Below are positions 44,652 through 54,111 of a stretch of 64,000 bases of DNA, in pieces (within the stretch, counting starts at the first letter, position 1; every line of letters begins with the position of its first letter). The notes below the pieces were generated by a model that was not told where the DNA came from, ran no database searches, and worked only from the letters and a program-made list of their open reading frames with translations. Made by a program: the position numbers and the translations under genes. This stretch comes from CAG-698 sp964385755. Its GTDB lineage: Bacteria > Bacillota_I > Bacilli_A > ML615J-28 > CAG-698. The stretch is from positions 73,934 to 137,933 of the forward strand of contig CAYLPZ010000002.1 of the NCBI GenBank assembly GCA_964385755.1, given 5' to 3'.

Positions 44652-46457
44652 TTAGTTTTTTTTACGAATTTTTTCAATTAATTTATCAATATCATTAAAT
44701 GACAAATGATATTGTTGTTGTAATTCATCAATATTTCCAAAATTAACGTATTCATTTAATGAAATTGAATATAATTTAATTTTAAATCCTTTTTCGTTAA
44801 TTAATTGTAACAAATATGAATAATATGATCCATAGTGAATTATTTCTTCAAAGCAAATTACTGTTTTATTGCTTAACAATTTTAACATTTCTTCATCGTA
44901 TTGTTTTAATGACAATACTTCTATTATACCAATATCATTCTTATAATATTCATTTAGTAAATTTATTACTGGACCATAAGATAATATATTTACATCATGA
45001 ATACCATTTAATATTTTAAAATTATAATATTGAATATCGTTAACTTCTTCTTTGATATTACATTTTGGATATCTTATAAATGCGGGAGAATTATCTTTAA
45101 TTGCTTTTTGTAAAACACATTTAAATGTGCTTAAATCTTTTGGCGCATAAATATTTATATTTGGAAGTGGTAAAAGCATTGATATATCAAATATACCTTG
45201 ATGAGTATCTCCATCAAATGGTACAAGGCCTGCACGATCTGAGATCATTATTACGTGTTTATTACTTCTACAAACATCGTGATTTATTTGATCATATGCT
45301 CTTTGATAAAATGTAGAATATGACATGACAATCGGAACAAGATATTTTGCCATTGTGCTAGCCATTATCACCGCATTTTCTTCACAAATACCTACATCAA
45401 TTATTTTATCAGGATTTCGTTTAGCAAAGTCAGATAAACCTAGGCCATAAGTCATTGCGGGGGTGATGATTTTTATATTTTTATCACTATTAATTATTAC
45501 ATCCTCTAGTATTTTACTAGCACCTAAACTAAAAGATATTTCATTTTCTTTTAAAGCACTAATACTTTTTCCCGTTGTTTTATCAAATGGACCAACCCCA
45601 TGATAAAAACCCGTTTTATCATTTTCAGAAAATTCATATCCCTTACCTTTAATAGTTTTAATATGAATAATTACTGATTCTTTTGATTCTTTCGCAAATC
45701 TAAAATACTTAATTAAATCTTTAATATTGTGTCCATCAATTGGTCCTAAATAGCGATAGCCAAGTTCAGTAAAATATGAAACTTTACTATAAACAACAGA
45801 TTTTAAAGCTTTTTTAATAAATTTTGGCGTAATTTTACGTAAAAACTTATAAGACTTTCTCACTCTTAATCTATTAAATACATCAGTCAAACCACCAACG
45901 TTTTTTGTTATAGACATTTCATTATCATTTAGGATAATAATCCCTTTTTGATTCTTTTGTGATGCAAGGTAGTTTATTCCTGCTAAGCTTATGCCACTTT
46001 GTAAAGATGCATCGCCTATGAAAGATACAACCTCACCTATATCAGAATTATATTTCTTAGCTTCCAAAAAGCCACACATTGCACTAATTGAAGTTGAAGA
46101 ATGTCCTGCCTCAAAGACATCATGGATACTTTCGTTTTCTTTTAAAAAGCCACTAATTGAACCAACATGTCTAAAGTTTTCAAAATCTTTAGCTCGACCA
46201 GTTAATATTTTATGTACATATCCTTGATGTCCAACATCAAAAATAATTTTATCTTTAGGACTATCAAAGACATAATGTAACGCAATAGTAGCTTCAACAA
46301 CTCCTAAGTTACTTGATAAATGACCTCCATAAGTACTAATTTTATCAATTAAGAACTTTCGAATCTCAATAGCAAGTTCTTCTAGCTCTTTAATTGACAT
46401 TTTCTTTAATTTTTCAAGATTAATAGAGTATAGAAGATCATCTTGCATATTATTCAT
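44652..46457 (-). CDS. dxs: 1-deoxy-D-xylulose-5-phosphate synthase
   Basis: 601 residues. Thiamine-diphosphate motifs: HLSSNLGVVEATIALHYVF, the metal site GDASLQSGISLAGINYL...NDNEMSI and the catalytic Glu in GICEENAVIMASTMA. It condenses pyruvate and glyceraldehyde 3-phosphate, the first step of the methylerythritol isoprenoid pathway. The gene lies with xseB and xseA as in Bacillus, but ispA, usually between xseB and dxs, is absent from this interval. Confidence 0.95.
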   Translation of the reverse strand: MNNMQDDLLYSINLEKLKKMSIKELEELAIEIRKFLIDKISTYGGHLSSNLGVVEATIALHYVFDSPKDKIIFDVGHQGYVHKILTGRAKDFENFRHVGSISGFLKENESIHDVFEAGHSSTSISAMCGFLEAKKYNSDIGEVVSFIGDASLQSGISLAGINYLASQKNQKGIIILNDNEMSITKNVGGLTDVFNRLRVRKSYKFLRKITPKFIKKALKSVVYSKVSYFTELGYRYLGPIDGHNIKDLIKYFRFAKESKESVIIHIKTIKGKGYEFSENDKTGFYHGVGPFDKTTGKSISALKENEISFSLGASKILEDVIINSDKNIKIITPAMTYGLGLSDFAKRNPDKIIDVGICEENAVIMASTMAKYLVPIVMSYSTFYQRAYDQINHDVCRSNKHVIMISDRAGLVPFDGDTHQGIFDISMLLPLPNINIYAPKDLSTFKCVLQKAIKDNSPAFIRYPKCNIKEEVNDIQYYNFKILNGIHDVNILSYGPVINLLNEYYKNDIGIIEVLSLKQYDEEMLKLLSNKTVICFEEIIHYGSYYSYLLQLINEKGFKIKLYSISLNEYVNFGNIDELQQQYHLSFNDIDKLIEKIRKKN

Positions 46458-46485
46458 TTATTTTCATATCTCCTTTATTTATTTG

Positions 46486-46716
46486 TTATTCGACATTAAT
46501 AACTTCTACTTTTTTACCTTCTACTTCTTTTTTTGCTTTTTCTAGCTTTTCTTTACAAAGTTTAGAAAGTTCTAAAGCACGTTTATACTTTTCAATAGAT
46601 TCATCTAATGTTAATTCACCTTTTTCTAGTAAAATAACAATTTCAGTTAGTTCTTTTAAATAATCTTCATATTTTAATATATTTTCATTATTTACATTTT
46701 TTTCAATAGATTCCAT
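46486..46716 (-). CDS. xseB: Exodeoxyribonuclease VII small subunit
   Basis: 76 residues, typical size, with the family core YLKELTEIVILLEKGELTLDESIEKYKRALEL. It forms the multi-subunit XseA-XseB exonuclease that degrades single-stranded DNA. It starts 15 bp after xseA and precedes dxs. Confidence 0.93.
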   Translation of the reverse strand: MESIEKNVNNENILKYEDYLKELTEIVILLEKGELTLDESIEKYKRALELSKLCKEKLEKAKKEVEGKKVEVINVE

Positions 46717-46731
46717 GTATTTATTCCTTTT

Positions 46732-48087
46732 TTATATGTTTTTATTTTTATTTATCTTTACAACTTTTACAGTACTAAAACCATCTTCAAAAGTAAGATT
46801 TAATTCATCATCTTTATTAATCTCATGTATAGATTTAACTAATTTATCATCTTTATAAACTAATGTATATCCCTTTCTCATAATATTAAATGGATTAACT
46901 AAAACTAGTTTTTCAAGTAAATGATTAAGTGATATTTCATAATTATTAATTAAATTAATTAGATTATCATGACAAAAATTAATTTTATCATCTAATAAAT
47001 AAATTGAGTCATCAAGTTTGTTTTCTATATTAAGATTATTAAGTCTTGTTACTATTTGATTAAAATTAATTATTTTATTATGTACTTGTAACGATGGTGA
47101 AAGTGATTTTACTCTTTCTTCTAAATAATTAATATTTTGAATTTTACTTTCTAAAGTTAAATCAAAGTTTTTAAAATAATAATTATTTATAAGTTTATTA
47201 AACTTTTCTGCTTTTTGGGTGATTATTTTATTTATTAATATATCTGCTTTTGATGTTAGACTATTAATATTATTAATTAAAACATTTTGATCTACAGTAA
47301 CACGAACAGCAGCACCCGTTGGAGTTGGAGCACGCTCATCACAAACAAAATCACAAATTGTATAATCATTTTCATGACCAACGCCACTAACAATAGGTAT
47401 TGTAAAATCATATATTCTTTTTGCTAAAGCTTCATCATTAAAAGCGTTAAGGTCTTCAAAACTGCCACCACCACGGCCTATTATTACAACGTCACAGATA
47501 TTGTCTTTTTCACAATTATCTAATGCTTTAATAAGTGACTTAGGGCTATCAGATCCTTGAACTAACGCTTTATACAAATACACTTTCGCAAGCGGAAAAC
47601 GTTTTGTTATTGTGGAAACAATATCATTTAATGCATCACCTGTATCAGATGTAATTACACCTATTTTTGTTGCAAAAAGTGGAATTGGCTTTTTGTGATC
47701 TTCAGAAAATAAGCCTAATTTTTGTAAATGATCTTTAAGTTGTAAAAATTGCTGATAAAGATAACCTTCACCAAACTCAATTATCTCATTTACTAATAGA
47801 TTATATGTACCACGTTTAGCATAAGGTGTAATCGAACCCGTAATTAATACTTTCATGCCATCTTTGGGCGTGAATTTTAGGCTCTTAGCAATATTAGCAA
47901 AAATAATTCCACTAATTTCTGATTCTGTGTCCTTTAAAACAAAGTAAAGATGCCCCTTCGAAAATCGACAATTTGACATCTCTCCTTTAATATATACAAC
48001 TTTTAAAGCTACATCAGTACTAAGTTTATATGATATATAATTAGTTATTGCACTGACGGTATAATATTTATCTTCAGTTCTAGTCAT
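46732..48087 (-). CDS. xseA: Exodeoxyribonuclease VII large subunit
   Basis: 451 residues. The N-terminal OB-fold (VVYIKGEMSNCRFSKGHLYFVLKD) is followed by the catalytic domain with IGVITSDTGDALNDIV, IIGRGGGSFEDLNAFNDEALA and IVSGVGHENDYTICDFVCDERAPTPTGAA. The C-terminus is coiled coil. It digests single-stranded DNA into oligonucleotides. It lies 11 bp after nusB in the same operon; folD, often between them, is missing here. Confidence 0.95.
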   Translation of the reverse strand: MTRTEDKYYTVSAITNYISYKLSTDVALKVVYIKGEMSNCRFSKGHLYFVLKDTESEISGIIFANIAKSLKFTPKDGMKVLITGSITPYAKRGTYNLLVNEIIEFGEGYLYQQFLQLKDHLQKLGLFSEDHKKPIPLFATKIGVITSDTGDALNDIVSTITKRFPLAKVYLYKALVQGSDSPKSLIKALDNCEKDNICDVVIIGRGGGSFEDLNAFNDEALAKRIYDFTIPIVSGVGHENDYTICDFVCDERAPTPTGAAVRVTVDQNVLINNINSLTSKADILINKIITQKAEKFNKLINNYYFKNFDLTLESKIQNINYLEERVKSLSPSLQVHNKIINFNQIVTRLNNLNIENKLDDSIYLLDDKINFCHDNLINLINNYEISLNHLLEKLVLVNPFNIMRKGYTLVYKDDKLVKSIHEINKDDELNLTFEDGFSTVKVVKINKNKNI

Positions 48088-48098
48088 AGTATTACCAA

Positions 48099-48536
48099 TT
48101 ATTTAACTTTTCGTACATCTTTTGCTATTCTATCTAATACACCATTATTAAATTTAGATGAATAGAATCCATCTACTTCACTATAATCTTTAGAAATATT
48201 AATAATTTCATTAATAATTATTTCTACAGGTGTATCAGTAAACATGAGCTCATATGTTCCAATACGCAAAAGTGCTCTATCTACAAATGACAAACGATCA
48301 AGAGGATACTTCTCTAAATATAAAGCAATCTTAAAATCAATTTTTGCCTGATTTTGTAAAACTCCTAAATATAAAATATCAGAAAATGGTTTATCATAGA
48401 CAACCATCTCTTCAGTATCTAATTCTCTTAATAAATCATCAAAAGTATCAATATTATCTGATTCTTTAAGTAAATCACATTGATATAATTTAATCATTGC
48501 TTTAATTCGGCTTACAGTTCTACGAGAGTTATTCAT
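48099..48536 (-). CDS. nusB: Transcription antitermination factor NusB
   Basis: 145 residues, all-helical NusB fold. Family phrases are LDRLSFVDRALLRIGTYELMF and VEIIINEIINISKDYSEVDGFYSSKFNNGVLDRI. It binds boxA RNA with NusE in rRNA transcription. The N-terminal RNA-binding arginine region is present (NNSRRTVSRIKAMI). It heads the nusB-xseA-xseB-dxs unit. Confidence 0.92.
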   Translation of the reverse strand: MNNSRRTVSRIKAMIKLYQCDLLKESDNIDTFDDLLRELDTEEMVVYDKPFSDILYLGVLQNQAKIDFKIALYLEKYPLDRLSFVDRALLRIGTYELMFTDTPVEIIINEIINISKDYSEVDGFYSSKFNNGVLDRIAKDVRKVK

Positions 48537-48610
48537 TTTATCACCTTTTTTTTCTATATATAAATGATTATACCATAAATTAAAGCTAATTTAAACAATT
48601 AAATTAATAT

Positions 48611-49129
48611 TTATTCCTTATTTTCTGTTGCAATATTACCCATTACTTCTGTTAGAGTTTGGAATGTAACTTGTACGTCACTAACAGTTTCATCAAAACC
48701 AGTTAAAGCCATTAAGATAATCTCATTAGCAAGTGTTAGAGAATTACTTTCAGAAACTACTGTAATATCGATACCTGTGTTTGTTGCATGAACAAAACAG
48801 TCGCGATAACCTTTATTCATTATTTGTACTTCTAATAATAACTCTTTTTCTGTTAAACTATTTATGTATTTCTTTTCCTCTAATGCCTTTGACTTTTCAT
48901 CAACTGATTTATCACTTGAAGCAATGATAGCATCTAAACTAATAACTTGATTAGTACGTTCATCATTTAATGTATTTCTTAAGTTCTGCAACTGTTCAAT
49001 TCTTCCACTTGTTTCTAAATCAATTGGCACATCATTTTTCTTATCTTGAAATGGATTACGAATAAAATAAACAGATAACATAAGCACCAAAGTAAGTAAT
49101 ATTAATAATAATTGATTTTTCTTTAACAT
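48611..49129 (-). CDS. spoIIIAH: SpoIIIAH-like sporulation channel protein
   Basis: 172 residues from the ATG at 49129, which follows GGAGGAAAAGA; upstream in-frame ATGs overlap or precede this site. One membrane segment (about 6-22) is followed by a coiled linker and a C-terminal ring-forming-type domain with DCFVHATNTGIDITVV. In Bacillus SpoIIIAH bridges mother cell and forespore with SpoIIQ. Its position before nusB matches the Bacillus order, but spoIIIAA-AG are not upstream of it here. Confidence 0.8.
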   Translation of the reverse strand: MLKKNQLLLILLTLVLMLSVYFIRNPFQDKKNDVPIDLETSGRIEQLQNLRNTLNDERTNQVISLDAIIASSDKSVDEKSKALEEKKYINSLTEKELLLEVQIMNKGYRDCFVHATNTGIDITVVSESNSLTLANEIILMALTGFDETVSDVQVTFQTLTEVMGNIATENKE

Positions 49130-49197
49130 CTTCTTTTCCTCCATATCTATTACATTATAGTAAGAAAAATAAAATTTATTACTAATATTAATAATAA

Positions 49198-49229
49198 AAA
49201 CCAAAAGTATTAAATAATACTCTTGGTTT
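49198..49229 (-). terminator. Terminator of the DUF1189-like gene
   Basis: AAACCAAAAGTATT (49198-49211) with AATACTCTTGGTTT (49216-49229), one mismatch, T-rich on the minus strand. Confidence 0.75.
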
Positions 49230-49236
49230 ATTTTTA

Positions 49237-50571
49237 TTATACAGCTTCAGGACCATTATTAATCTTATATAAAACAAATAAGAAGTACACCGCAAATATG
49301 AATAGATATAATTGGGCGAAGATTAATGGGAAGAACCAGTTAATAATGAAACAAATAATTGTTGGAACTATATTTGCAATTGATGCAATATTGTAATATT
49401 CTTTAAGTTTTTTCATACGACCATTCTTCCTAAATAAGAATGAGAATAGAAGTGAAATGATAAATGTATATACAATGCAATACATAAATGCGGTAATATT
49501 AAATGATTGAACAGCTAAAACTTTATATCCTTCTTCTAATTTACCACTTAGATATGTTCCAAATGTTTCAGTAGTGAAATCTAAAGTTGAGAATGGGGAA
49601 TTAGCATAATATGTAGAAAGATTAGCAAATTGTAATTTCTTTGAATCTCTTTCAATCTCTAATTCATTAATACCTTGTAAGTTTGCTTGATAAAAAACAA
49701 ATCCTTTTGTAACAATAATATAATAGTAACTATTTTTATCTAAATCTTTATGAATGTTTTCATCATACTTATAAGCAACAATACCAGAAATGTTAGAAAT
49801 ATCTAAATCAACTATAAAAGTGAAATGATTGTTTACACCATCTTGTGAAGTATATGAGAATTGTTTCTCATAATATGTAATTTCTGTTGCTGGGAGGAAT
49901 TCAATAATTACTTGTTCTTTTGGAGTTACTTCTTTAGATGTTTTTTGACCATTTACATATAAATATCCATTAGCAACAAAGCAATCTAGAAAATCATCAG
50001 TAATTAAAATATCAGATTCACTACCATCAATAACAAGTTTAGCTCGTTTATTTACAGTTAATGTCACAACTTTAAAATCTTTTTCATAATCAAATTCACA
50101 ATCAATTGGTTTATTATCAACATTATTCATAATTAAACCATATGAACTAATTTTAAAAGAAAGTGGAGCATCAGTTTTTACAATACCAGTATCTTTTCCA
50201 TTAAAATAGTAGTTACCATCTTTTTCTTCAACTACACCTACGATAGAATCCACAGCTCTAGCAGAAGAAACTTTCATATTTCCAGCTGTCATTACACCAT
50301 CAATTGACGATAATTCTTTTGATTTGATTCCGGAAACGAATTCATCAACTTCTTCTCCAACAGTTGGGAACTCATAAAGAACATGCATATAATATAAATC
50401 ATTTTCAGATATTAATTTATGAGTATTATTGTCATAATAAACTTTTGCGGGGAAAATCACCGCGTACATGCACAATATAAATATACATATTGCAAAGAAT
50501 ACACTCATTGTGCGAAAGGGTTTCATTTTGCTTGGCACAAAAAGCGATTTAATAAAATTTAATACATTCAT
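49237..50571 (-). CDS. Membrane protein, possibly DUF1189-like
   Basis: 444 residues. One membrane segment near the N-terminus (about 20-42), a large extracytoplasmic beta-rich domain (about 45-350) and three membrane segments at the C-terminus. The opening MNVLNFIKSLFVPSKMKPFRTMSV and the closing hydrophobic part recall DUF1189 proteins, some of which sit with maltodextrin genes, but the large middle domain is not typical. The gene is 12 bp after the large TPR gene and probably cotranscribed. Function unknown. Confidence 0.45.
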   Translation of the reverse strand: MNVLNFIKSLFVPSKMKPFRTMSVFFAICIFILCMYAVIFPAKVYYDNNTHKLISENDLYYMHVLYEFPTVGEEVDEFVSGIKSKELSSIDGVMTAGNMKVSSARAVDSIVGVVEEKDGNYYFNGKDTGIVKTDAPLSFKISSYGLIMNNVDNKPIDCEFDYEKDFKVVTLTVNKRAKLVIDGSESDILITDDFLDCFVANGYLYVNGQKTSKEVTPKEQVIIEFLPATEITYYEKQFSYTSQDGVNNHFTFIVDLDISNISGIVAYKYDENIHKDLDKNSYYYIIVTKGFVFYQANLQGINELEIERDSKKLQFANLSTYYANSPFSTLDFTTETFGTYLSGKLEEGYKVLAVQSFNITAFMYCIVYTFIISLLFSFLFRKNGRMKKLKEYYNIASIANIVPTIICFIINWFFPLIFAQLYLFIFAVYFLFVLYKINNGPEAV

Positions 50572-50583
50572 AAACTAACTCCT

Positions 50584-53538
50584 TTAATTTTCTTTATTTG
50601 CTGAATTATTTACTGATTCCTTATCGTCATTTAGAGAATCATCATTTACATTATTTTTTGATTCATCAATAACAAATCCATTTTCATCATAATAATAGTA
50701 ATTCTTTTGAACTAAATTAAAAATATTTAATAAACTTTCGTTAATTGATTGATTAAAGCCAACAATAGTTTTACTTGCTTTTAATAATAACTCAATCTTA
50801 ATTTTACTTAAGAATTCTTCTGAAACAACTAATTTTAATTCACGCTTACATGCAATCTCAACTAAACTATTACTATCAAATTTCTTATCGGTTGTTGTTA
50901 CATCAAAGATAATGTTTTTGAATTCATTTTTCTTTTGTTTCAATAACTTTAGTAAAACAACATCTTTAATCTTTAATAGATAAATATCCTCATGTTTATC
51001 AAGTTCATCAAGGACAACATTGTAAAGTTGACATAAAATATCATTATCAACTTTATTAATACTTTCTTGGTTAATAACACCTCTAACAAGTAAAGTTACA
51101 AAGTAACCTACATGTTGGTTATTGATAAGTAGATTTTTATATTGATAATTTATAGTTCCGCTTGCAATAGACTTTTTCACTAAATCTGTAACTGAGATAA
51201 TTGATATGTATCCTGCAAATATTTCGTTTGTAAATTCGATATATCCTTTTTTAGGCATATTAAAAATATATTGAATTAGTTTTTCTAAATCATTTGTTCT
51301 TTTTATAATTTGAGGATAATAAATAAAAGTACATGTTACTTCATTTCCTCTTAAACAATCTCTAATAATCTTATTTGCTTCTCTAATATCAATTTTATTT
51401 GTAATACCTAAAACTATACTATTAACCTTAAATAGCGATACTTTAATATCCTTAAAACGTTTTTTATAAAATTCATAATCATTTTCATCATCTTTAAAAG
51501 CAAAACATACAAAGTTTTTTTCTTGATGAGATGTTAAATATTCTTCAAAATCAGCTTTACTAAGATAATCTTCTTTAGTTTTTTCTTTGGAATAAATTGG
51601 ATTAATTTTTGTAATCATTCCACAGTAGTATGAATCACCATTAATGGTTTCGTATAAACTTGCTTGCTCTGAAATTAAAATAACTTCTTCTTCGTTTTGT
51701 AAGTTATTAATACGGTAATCAATTTCATAAGGAACTTTCTTACTAATTTGATTATTTCTTGTAATAAACTTATCCATGTCAACATCTTTAACAAGTTTTA
51801 CAAATTCATCATCAGTGATTTCATTCTTAGATAAACACAAAATTTTCTTTGCTTCTTCACTTAAGAAATGAGTTTTAGTTTGTAAATTATAATATTTAAT
51901 ACCAGTACTTGTATTATTATTACAAGTTCTTAAAATATTATATTGTAAAATATTATTATTAACATTAAATAGTGATACAAAAGACATTCCTAAACCTAAA
52001 GTTGCAACTGATAACGTATATTTAGAAAAATCACTTTGTAAATTAGTTACCTTAGAAAGATAGAATACAAAACCAAAAATATTACCACTATTAACCAATG
52101 GATAAATAGATAAATCTTTAAAGTTTTCACGATAATCTTCCCTAGTAATTGGAGAGATAACAGGTTGATCTAAAGTATTTAATTTATAATATTTTTCATT
52201 CACATCACCAAGTAATTCTTCAACTGGTGTGCCGATTAAATCAACAAACTTTATATTTCTTTCATATAAACGATCATTTTTATAATGATAAGTATAAATA
52301 AGTTCATCTTCTTCTTTCACTAAAGTTGGAATGATTGTATCTTTTTCCTTATTTAATATTAAGACAAGCATTTCATCAAAAGGTATTTTACTTTTTAATG
52401 ATTTTGCATAATTAATTAAGAATAATCTTGTATTCCCTTCAGCATAATCATAGTTAATTGAATTAATTGCATCTTTTGCTTTATTATAAATAGATGTCTC
52501 AATGTTTTTTGTTTGAAAGTTTAATTCATCTTCATTCTTTTCACTTTCTCTACGTTCTTTATTCTCATTGATTTCATTTGATAAAACATTTATTTTACTT
52601 AATATATCAATTGTGCTAATAGAATTTTTAGTCTTCTTTTTTGATTTTTCGATCCTATTAAGTTCTATTTTTAAATAGTTATTATAAAAAGTTAATTTTC
52701 CTTGCATGTCATTAATTTCTTCAATAACAGGAAAATACAATTCACACAATTCAAGACCCAAATTAATATTACCTTGTTCAAGTAATACGTCTAAATATTC
52801 ATTTAAATAATTTAGAGTCTCTGCAACATTTTCAGTAAATATATCTAAATCAAAATATTTATTGTTTTTGAAAAGTTTATCAAATACTTTAACAGCTTCA
52901 ACTATCTTCTTTTGACCACGAAGAATACGAGCTTTTAAATATTCACAATAACGCATACCTTGCTTATCACCAATTTGCTCAGTAAGTTCAATACATTCAT
53001 TTAAATATTTAGCAGCTAAAATTGTATTATTTTCATCAATAAATAGTTTAGTGATGTTACTTAATGCAACAGCCTTAATCTCAGGTTGTGGATTGTTAGA
53101 AAGAATAGAAGATAGTTTACGTAAAGAATCATTCTTCTCTCCTAAAGCTTCATGAATATAAGAAAGCTCTAAGTACCAACGATTAACTTCAACAGTATCT
53201 TGAATATCAATTAACTCTTTTTTAAGCATACACATTTCTTGTGCACGTAAATAAAATTGTTTTGTAATCAAAATATAAACAAGTTGATCGAGAGTTTCTT
53301 TATATGCTTCAACACAAGTTGTTAAATTTTTATTTTCAAACAAACGATTTGCTTCGACTAAAGCATTATCAATCATATCAGAATTTATCAAACTTTCGAT
53401 ATATTTATTCTTACAACAAAAATACAACTTGTTATTTTTTTCTTTTAAAAATTCCTCGGATAAATTATTAAATTCAATTCCTACTTCATAGCTTAATTCA
53501 TTTTTTAATAATTCATTATATTTTTCAATTGAGTTCAT
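50584..53538 (-). CDS. TPR protein with GAF/PAS-like and degenerate GGDEF-EAL-like regions
   Basis: 984 residues from the ATG at 53538 (GGAGG 5 bases before it). Residues about 1-300 are TPR-like helices (ALGEKNDSLRKLSSILS, NTILAAKYLNECIEL). Residues 350-560 look like a GAF-type sensor, followed by a PAS-like region (YYNLQTKTHFLSEEAKKILCL). The segment KADFEEYLTS...VSLFKVNSIVLGI sits where a GGDEF domain would be, without the GGDEF motif. The segment IASGTINYQYKNLLI...VGYFVTLLVRG resembles an EAL domain without its EAL and metal ligands. The acidic C-terminus (about 40 residues) is disordered. Probably a signalling scaffold; remote homology only. Confidence 0.45.
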   Translation of the reverse strand: MNSIEKYNELLKNELSYEVGIEFNNLSEEFLKEKNNKLYFCCKNKYIESLINSDMIDNALVEANRLFENKNLTTCVEAYKETLDQLVYILITKQFYLRAQEMCMLKKELIDIQDTVEVNRWYLELSYIHEALGEKNDSLRKLSSILSNNPQPEIKAVALSNITKLFIDENNTILAAKYLNECIELTEQIGDKQGMRYCEYLKARILRGQKKIVEAVKVFDKLFKNNKYFDLDIFTENVAETLNYLNEYLDVLLEQGNINLGLELCELYFPVIEEINDMQGKLTFYNNYLKIELNRIEKSKKKTKNSISTIDILSKINVLSNEINENKERRESEKNEDELNFQTKNIETSIYNKAKDAINSINYDYAEGNTRLFLINYAKSLKSKIPFDEMLVLILNKEKDTIIPTLVKEEDELIYTYHYKNDRLYERNIKFVDLIGTPVEELLGDVNEKYYKLNTLDQPVISPITREDYRENFKDLSIYPLVNSGNIFGFVFYLSKVTNLQSDFSKYTLSVATLGLGMSFVSLFNVNNNILQYNILRTCNNNTSTGIKYYNLQTKTHFLSEEAKKILCLSKNEITDDEFVKLVKDVDMDKFITRNNQISKKVPYEIDYRINNLQNEEEVILISEQASLYETINGDSYYCGMITKINPIYSKEKTKEDYLSKADFEEYLTSHQEKNFVCFAFKDDENDYEFYKKRFKDIKVSLFKVNSIVLGITNKIDIREANKIIRDCLRGNEVTCTFIYYPQIIKRTNDLEKLIQYIFNMPKKGYIEFTNEIFAGYISIISVTDLVKKSIASGTINYQYKNLLINNQHVGYFVTLLVRGVINQESINKVDNDILCQLYNVVLDELDKHEDIYLLKIKDVVLLKLLKQKKNEFKNIIFDVTTTDKKFDSNSLVEIACKRELKLVVSEEFLSKIKIELLLKASKTIVGFNQSINESLLNIFNLVQKNYYYYDENGFVIDESKNNVNDDSLNDDKESVNNSANKEN

Positions 53539-53784
53539 AATTCCCTCCATTTTATATATTTATTATACATTATTTTACATTAAATATAAATGATAAAATG
53601 AAAAAAATACATTTTAATGCTTTTTGTTAATAAAAAATGAAATAATATATTAATAATAATCTCATTTAAAAATAATCAAATTAAAAAACGAATATAAGTG
53701 TTATAAATAAGAATATAAAAATTTCTTCACAAAAATATTTTGTAATTGAAAATCCCCAAGAAAATTATTTGGAGGTTTTTAAAA

Positions 53785-53901
53785 TAGTCCGAAAATAAGC
53801 ATTATTAATTAATACTGATATCCAAAAATATGCATTTTTTAAAAATGATAATATCCAAAAATATGCATTTTTTTAAAATACTGATATCCTAAAATATGCA
53901 T
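53785..53901. repeat. Four-copy 17-bp repeat array with a 33-bp period
   Basis: Copies begin at 53785, 53819, 53852 and 53885; copies 2 and 3 read TATCCAAAAATATGCAT, copy 4 has one change and copy 1 is more divergent. Start-to-start distances are 34, 33 and 33 bp, about three helical turns. The array lies 60 bp upstream of the ATG of the decayed ATPase gene, so it is probably its operator. Confidence 0.8.
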
Positions 53902-53960
53902 AAATCTTTAAAATAGTTGAATAATATGATAAAAAATTATTAAATAAATGAGGTGAAATA

Positions 53961-54093
53961 ATGCTTAAACGTAAGATTTATGGTAAATTACTTGCATGAA
54001 AAAATAACATAAAAAATGAGTGTTTATTAGTCAAGAGTGTTAGACAAGTTGGTAAAACTTTAATTATAAGAGAATTTGCAAAAAAAGATACTT
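53961..54093 (+). pseudogene. Remnant of a DUF4143-type AAA ATPase gene
   Basis: A clear start (GAGGTGA then ATG) leads to MLKRKIYGKLLA, an in-frame TGA, then KNN...CLLVKSVRQVGKTLIIREFAKKD and a second TGA. The first stop falls where relatives of this family have Trp (LLxWK), so a TGG to TGA change is likely. The SVRQVGKT segment matches the family's P-loop region (typically GARQVGKT). The rest of the gene is gone, replaced by the dtd terminator. About 1.1 kb of the original gene has been lost. Confidence 0.75.
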
Positions 54094-54110
54094 GAATAAA
54101 TCAAGCATCT
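54081..54110 (-). terminator. Terminator of dtd
   Basis: On the minus strand AGATGCTTGA and TCAAGTATCT pair around TTTAT, one G-U, then a run of seven T. It begins 3 bp past the dtd stop codon and overlaps the ATPase remnant. Confidence 0.8.
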
Positions 54111-54111
54111 A

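Noticed and set aside
53785..53901. CRISPR-like array
   Set aside because: Units are 17 bp, there are only four, the intervening sequences are short and AT-rich, and no cas gene is present.
53961..54093. TGA read as Trp (Mycoplasma code) because the ATPase frame has TGA at a Trp position
   Set aside because: Two intact genes use TGA as a stop in ATGA overlaps and the normal genes use TGG for Trp; the ATPase also lacks its remaining coding region, so it is a pseudogene.
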